Source: CAZMRQ01 sp964568795 (GTDB taxonomy: Bacteria > Pseudomonadota > Gammaproteobacteria > Comchoanobacterales > Comchoanobacteraceae). Taken from it: a stretch of 7,999 nt of DNA. Under the pieces are notes generated by a model, which was not told where the DNA came from, searched no databases, and worked only from the letters and a program-made list of their open reading frames with translations. Location: the NCBI GenBank assembly GCA_964568795.1, contig CAZMRQ010000056.1, positions 1-7,999 on the forward strand. Reading direction: 5' to 3'. Positions 5,012 to 7,999 of this stretch are shown here, one piece after another. Position 1 is the first letter of the stretch, and each line of letters begins with the position of its first letter. Position numbers and translations under genes: made by a program.

Positions 5012-6103
5012 ATGTCTACATTATTTACAACACAACTGTGGTTGGTGGCGTTAGTCTACTTTATAGTAATTAGCATTCTTTTTTCATCAGCTGTATGGTT
5101 AATCCGCTTTCAAGTCAATAAGCTGCTCAATCGTTCATCAGCGAATATTCTGTGTCAGATAGTTGTGCAAACCAAACCACTCATATGGATTGGATTAGGT
5201 ATGCTTTATTTTATTACAGTGTACAACTTTATCTTAGTAAATCAGTTTAATTTAAATATCATGCAGATGGATTCGCATGCCCATATCTCTCGAACATTAG
5301 CTATTTTATGGCTGATGAGCTTTTTAATTCGAATAAGCCATGGGATTGAGCAACATTTTAAGAACATACCCGATAGAAAGAATTATGTGTTTAATATCGA
5401 ATTGGTTGAGATTTTCATGCGTATACTGCGTATTATAATTATTGTCACGATGATTATTGCCTTGATGCAATTGTATGGCCTGCAGCTAGGCAGCATTCTG
5501 GCTGTTGGAGGTATTGGTGGTATCGCTATTGGTCTTGCAGCTCAGGATACACTTTCTAATTTTTTTGGGGGTTTATTCTTACTCTCTGACCGACCTTTTG
5601 TCACCGGCAATTGGATTAGTTCACCTGATAAAAATATTGAAGGTGAAGTGGAAGAGATCGGTTGGCGCATGACTAAAATCAGAACATTTGATAAAAGTGT
5701 TTTATTCGTGCCTAATTCGGTCTTTTCTAAAATTGTGCTTGAAAACAAGTCAAAAATGAGCCATCGCCGCTTTCATGATATTATCGGCGTGCGTTACCAA
5801 GATGCCAAGCAAGTTTCATTAGTCGTGCAACGTATCCGTGATTTTATTAAGAATGATGTGGATGTTTCCAACAATATGACTCAGATTGTCAATCTATGCA
5901 AATTTGGATCATCTTCACTGGACATACGTGTCTATTGTTTTATTAAAAAGACACGGTTTATCGCATACAGTGAGTCAAGAGAGCGTATACTTCTCGGAAT
6001 AATAGACATTGTCAATGAGTTAGGTTGTGATTTTGCTTTCCCAACTCAAACTCTTGATATCCCTCAGCTTCAGTCTGATAGCAAAGAATCAGCATCTGAG
6101 TAG
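5012..6103 (+). CDS. MscS-family mechanosensitive ion channel
   Basis: A 363-residue inner-membrane channel of the small-conductance mechanosensitive family, which opens under membrane tension to release solutes on osmotic downshock. The N-terminal part has about four hydrophobic helices (near 8-31, 55-77, 91-108, 131-148), one or two more than E. coli MscS (286 residues). The pore helix follows as a Gly/Ala-rich stretch (about 149-165) running into GLAAQDTLSNFFGG (164-177) and SDRPF (182-186). The soluble beta domain has EGEVEEIGWRMTKIRTFD (200-217) and VPNSVFS (223-229), and the cytoplasmic alpha/beta domain ends in FAFPTQTLDI (351-360), a usual MscS ending, with a short polar tail. It is the last gene of the transporter-tdk operon. 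No terminator follows: its last 34 bases overlap the 3' end of the opposing GlyRS gene. Confidence 0.93.
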   Translation: MSTLFTTQLWLVALVYFIVISILFSSAVWLIRFQVNKLLNRSSANILCQIVVQTKPLIWIGLGMLYFITVYNFILVNQFNLNIMQMDSHAHISRTLAILWLMSFLIRISHGIEQHFKNIPDRKNYVFNIELVEIFMRILRIIIIVTMIIALMQLYGLQLGSILAVGGIGGIAIGLAAQDTLSNFFGGLFLLSDRPFVTGNWISSPDKNIEGEVEEIGWRMTKIRTFDKSVLFVPNSVFSKIVLENKSKMSHRRFHDIIGVRYQDAKQVSLVVQRIRDFIKNDVDVSNNMTQIVNLCKFGSSSLDIRVYCFIKKTRFIAYSESRERILLGIIDIVNELGCDFAFPTQTLDIPQLQSDSKESASE

Positions 6104-7455
6104 TAGTCGGAAAAATAATCTTTTAACCGCTCGATAGGAATGCGTTCTTGAGCACAAGTATCGCGGTGTCTAATAGTCACACTGTCGTATTGATCACCGC
6201 TTTCTATGGTGTCAAAATCAACTGTGAGGCATAATGGCGTACCGATTTCGTCATGCCGACGGTAAGCCTTTCCTATATTGCCGGTATTCTCAAAGAGTAT
6301 GCGCCCTTGTGATTTTTGACGGAGCAATGTCTCTATCTCACGTGCTTTACTGACTAACTCAGGTTTATTGCGTGCCAATGGAATAACAGCTGCTTTGATA
6401 GGTGCCAGATGTGGGGCTATCTTAAGCACAGTTCTTTTGACAGGCTCTTGTTCTTCACAGTATGCCTCGCATAGGACAGCCAAGACACCGCGTTCAACCC
6501 CAGCTGATGGTTCAATGCAATAGGGCACTTGCCACTGTTGTGTCTGCATATCCTGTATAGCGAGTCTTTGTGTGCTGTGCGTATTGTTTTTGACTTTGGC
6601 ATCTATTTGGCAGGCGCTTTGATCTTTTGAATGAGAGCCACAGTCGTAGTCAGTTCGATTAGCGATTCCTTCAATTTCTTCAAAGCCATGGGGGAATTGA
6701 TATAAGATATCCGTTGTGGCCTTGCTGTAATGAGACAAGTCATCTCCGCCTTGTTTCTCTAATTGGAGATTATCGGCAGATAGACCTTGAGAGCGCCACC
6801 ATTGATACCTTTTTTCTACCCAGTAGTCATGCCAATAAGCATCGTCTTTTTTATCAATGAAAAATTCAAGTTCCATTTGCTCGAACTCACGCACACGAAA
6901 GATGAAGTTTTTCGGCGTGATTTCATTCCGAAAAGCCTTGCCTATTTGCGCAATTCCAAAAGGGAGTTTCCGTGATGTGGAATCAACGATATGTTTGAAA
7001 TTAGCAAAGATACCTTGGGCAGTTTCAGGTCGAAGGTAGGCCAAAGCATCGTCTTTTTTAACAGGGCCAACTTGGGTACTAAACATGAGATTAAAGTCAC
7101 GGGGTTCAGTTAGATCCGAGCCGCCACAGGCAGGGCATTGATCAGAGATATGGTCTGAACGCCAACGGCTCTTGCATGTTTTGCAGTCGATCATGGGGTC
7201 TGTGAAAGTATCTTCATGACCTGAATATTGGAGGACTTGCCGGTGTGTGAGAATGCTGCTATCGAGACCTTCAACATCAGAGCGGTAATACACAGAGTCC
7301 CGCCACCAGCGTTGTTTAAGATGGTTTTTGATTTCAACTCCCAGTGGACCGAAGTCATAAACACCCTGTAATCCGCCGTATAATTGGCTGCTAGGGAAGA
7401 TGAAGCCGCGTCGTTTACACAGGGCTACTAATTGGTCCATTGAAGTGGCACTCAT
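6070..7455 (-). CDS. glyS: Glycine--tRNA ligase, single-chain (alpha2) type
   Basis: Cytoplasmic class II aminoacyl-tRNA synthetase that charges tRNA-Gly with glycine using ATP. The 461-residue chain carries catalytic and anticodon-binding parts in one polypeptide and acts as a homodimer in related bacteria. Visible: GGLQGVYDFGPLG (27-39), GLDSSIL (63-69), zinc-knuckle-like C91/C94 and C107/C110, YLRPETAQGIF (140-150), motif 2 FRNEITPKNFIFRVREFEQME (175-195), EIEGIANRTDYD (260-271), motif 3 CIEPSAGVERG (313-323), and the anticodon-binding domain from LAPIKAAVIPL (350-360) to about 447. Length is usual for the Staphylococcus/Thermus type, with no truncation. Most Gammaproteobacteria use the unrelated tetramer GlyQ/GlyS, so this form may mark transfer or another lineage. 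Start ATG 7455 has GAG seven bases upstream; Met6 (7440) is a less likely alternative. The end overlaps the MscS gene by 34 bases. Confidence 0.96.
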   Translation of the reverse strand: MSATSMDQLVALCKRRGFIFPSSQLYGGLQGVYDFGPLGVEIKNHLKQRWWRDSVYYRSDVEGLDSSILTHRQVLQYSGHEDTFTDPMIDCKTCKSRWRSDHISDQCPACGGSDLTEPRDFNLMFSTQVGPVKKDDALAYLRPETAQGIFANFKHIVDSTSRKLPFGIAQIGKAFRNEITPKNFIFRVREFEQMELEFFIDKKDDAYWHDYWVEKRYQWWRSQGLSADNLQLEKQGGDDLSHYSKATTDILYQFPHGFEEIEGIANRTDYDCGSHSKDQSACQIDAKVKNNTHSTQRLAIQDMQTQQWQVPYCIEPSAGVERGVLAVLCEAYCEEQEPVKRTVLKIAPHLAPIKAAVIPLARNKPELVSKAREIETLLRQKSQGRILFENTGNIGKAYRRHDEIGTPLCLTVDFDTIESGDQYDSVTIRHRDTCAQERIPIERLKDYFSDYYSDADSLLSD

Positions 7456-7477
7456 AGTCTATCTCATATTTTCACAT

Positions 7478-7506
7478 ATCATGACGGTTTTGTGGGGGTG
7501 AGTCAA
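7478..7506 (-). promoter_or_regulatory. Candidate promoter of the glycyl-tRNA synthetase gene
   Basis: On the minus strand TTGACT (7506-7501, 5/6) and CATGAT (7483-7478, 4/6) are separated by exactly 17 bases, placing the transcription start about 15-20 bases before the ATG at 7455. No T-box or other riboswitch-like leader fits in so short a space. Confidence 0.45.
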
Positions 7507-7614
7507 ATAATGCTGTGACAATACTGCGTACTTTATCAGAAGATTAGAGTGTCCCTAATATATTGAATCCAATCAAAAAATACAAAAAAACACCAAGCCC
7601 GATTTATTTCACAG

Positions 7615-7620
7615 TATAAT
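7615..7620 (+). promoter_or_regulatory. Perfect -10 box upstream of the right-edge gene
   Basis: TATAAT occurs 22 bases before the ATG at 7643, a usual distance for a short leader. No good -35 match lies 16-18 bases upstream (the region reads ACCAAGC), so the promoter might be weak or activator-dependent. Confidence 0.4.
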
Positions 7621-7642
7621 AAGCTTAAATAAGAGTGCGAAT

Positions 7643-7999
7643 ATGCCTTATAATGAGTTATTCAGTGGACCTTACAGGGAAGCTAAGGAGAGATACAGAT
7701 ACTTTAGTGAGGATGTGGAATTAGATACACCTGTCAAGCGTGTAATCGAGTACCTGTCAGGAGCTACATCATCTTGGCATAGCGCAGGAAAGCGTTCAAA
7801 TACAGAGAATATCAAGGGTATTGAATTACTGGCACAACTTGCAGTTATTGCACCATTTATCACTCGAGAGGTCTGGGAGACAGGTACTAAAGATAAATTA
7901 AAATTTTTAGAAGATTTATTTAAGCATGCTTATAATCAATCTCAGAAAGTGTCAGGCGAGACTACTGTTAAAGTTAGTAATGGCAGAAAAATGGAAACT
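7643..7999 (+). CDS. Unrecognised protein, 5' part only (runs off the window)
   Basis: An open frame runs without a stop for 119 codons from the ATG at 7643 to the last base of the window, so the gene is incomplete. The start is supported by AAGAG at 7631-7635, seven bases upstream, and by a perfect -10 box at 7615-7620. The predicted product begins MPYNELFSGPYREAKERYRY, is charged and mostly helical in character, has no signal peptide or long membrane segment in the visible part, and includes a moderately hydrophobic stretch at about 61-72 (ELLAQLAVIAPF). A W45-H46-S47-A48-G49-K50-R51-S52 stretch is noticeable, but it is not a P-loop and I cannot match it to a family. The reverse-strand reading frame across the same bases has no family features. 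It is transcribed divergently from the GlyRS gene. Confidence 0.7.
   Translation, partial: MPYNELFSGPYREAKERYRYFSEDVELDTPVKRVIEYLSGATSSWHSAGKRSNTENIKGIELLAQLAVIAPFITREVWETGTKDKLKFLEDLFKHAYNQSQKVSGETTVKVSNGRKMET

Noticed and set aside
6417..7039. Short frames on both strands inside glyS
   Set aside because: Out-of-frame readings of a complete, highly conserved synthetase gene.
7672..7863. 63-codon minus-strand frame opposite the right-edge gene
   Set aside because: The plus-strand frame is open over the whole 357 bases with a ribosome site and -10 box, so the minus-strand frame is its shadow.

Overview
The window is about 8 kb of AT-rich bacterial DNA (around 40% G+C by eye) with eight protein-coding genes, the last cut by the window edge, and no RNA genes, CRISPR or insertion sequences that I can see. 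A didermic bacterium is certain from a small outer-membrane barrel protein with a signal peptide and a C-terminal phenylalanine. An AmpG-like permease, a type II thymidine kinase, a cation:amino-acid symporter and unrecognised membrane and soluble proteins at both edges suggest a host-associated Gammaproteobacterium, perhaps Legionellales/Coxiellaceae-like. That placement is an inference with low to moderate confidence. A single-chain glycyl-tRNA synthetase is unexpected for that group.

Layout, left to right. 1-246 is an AT-rich non-coding leader with a candidate promoter and a perfect 7-bp dyad. 247-1182 (+) is an unrecognised protein with two hydrophobic hairpin-like segments; I read it as an ancient tandem duplication with a constant 113-residue offset, ending in a cysteine-rich tail. 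Its 3' end overlaps by 56 bp the 3' end of a minus-strand two-gene operon: a barrel protein (2322-2897) followed one base later by a 12-helix PAT/AmpG-like permease (1127-2320). 2898-3145 is a divergent control region with facing promoters and a long imperfect inverted repeat.

Next comes a tight plus-strand operon: symporter of the glutamate-transporter fold (3146-4354), thymidine kinase tdk (4367-4990) and MscS-family channel (5012-6103), with gaps of 12 and 21 bases and good ribosome binding sites. The channel's 3' end overlaps by 34 bp the 3' end of the minus-strand glycyl-tRNA synthetase (6070-7455). A second divergent region (7456-7642) leads to the 5' part of an unrecognised gene (7643 to the window end).

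Functionally the window is about exchange with the surroundings and salvage: muropeptide or similar uptake, amino-acid uptake, thymidine salvage and osmotic protection. The most interesting points are the duplicated membrane protein, the symporter with two canonical binding residues replaced, the inverted-repeat control region, the single-chain GlyRS and the unidentified gene at the right edge. I found no clear evidence of a new multi-gene defence or mobile system.
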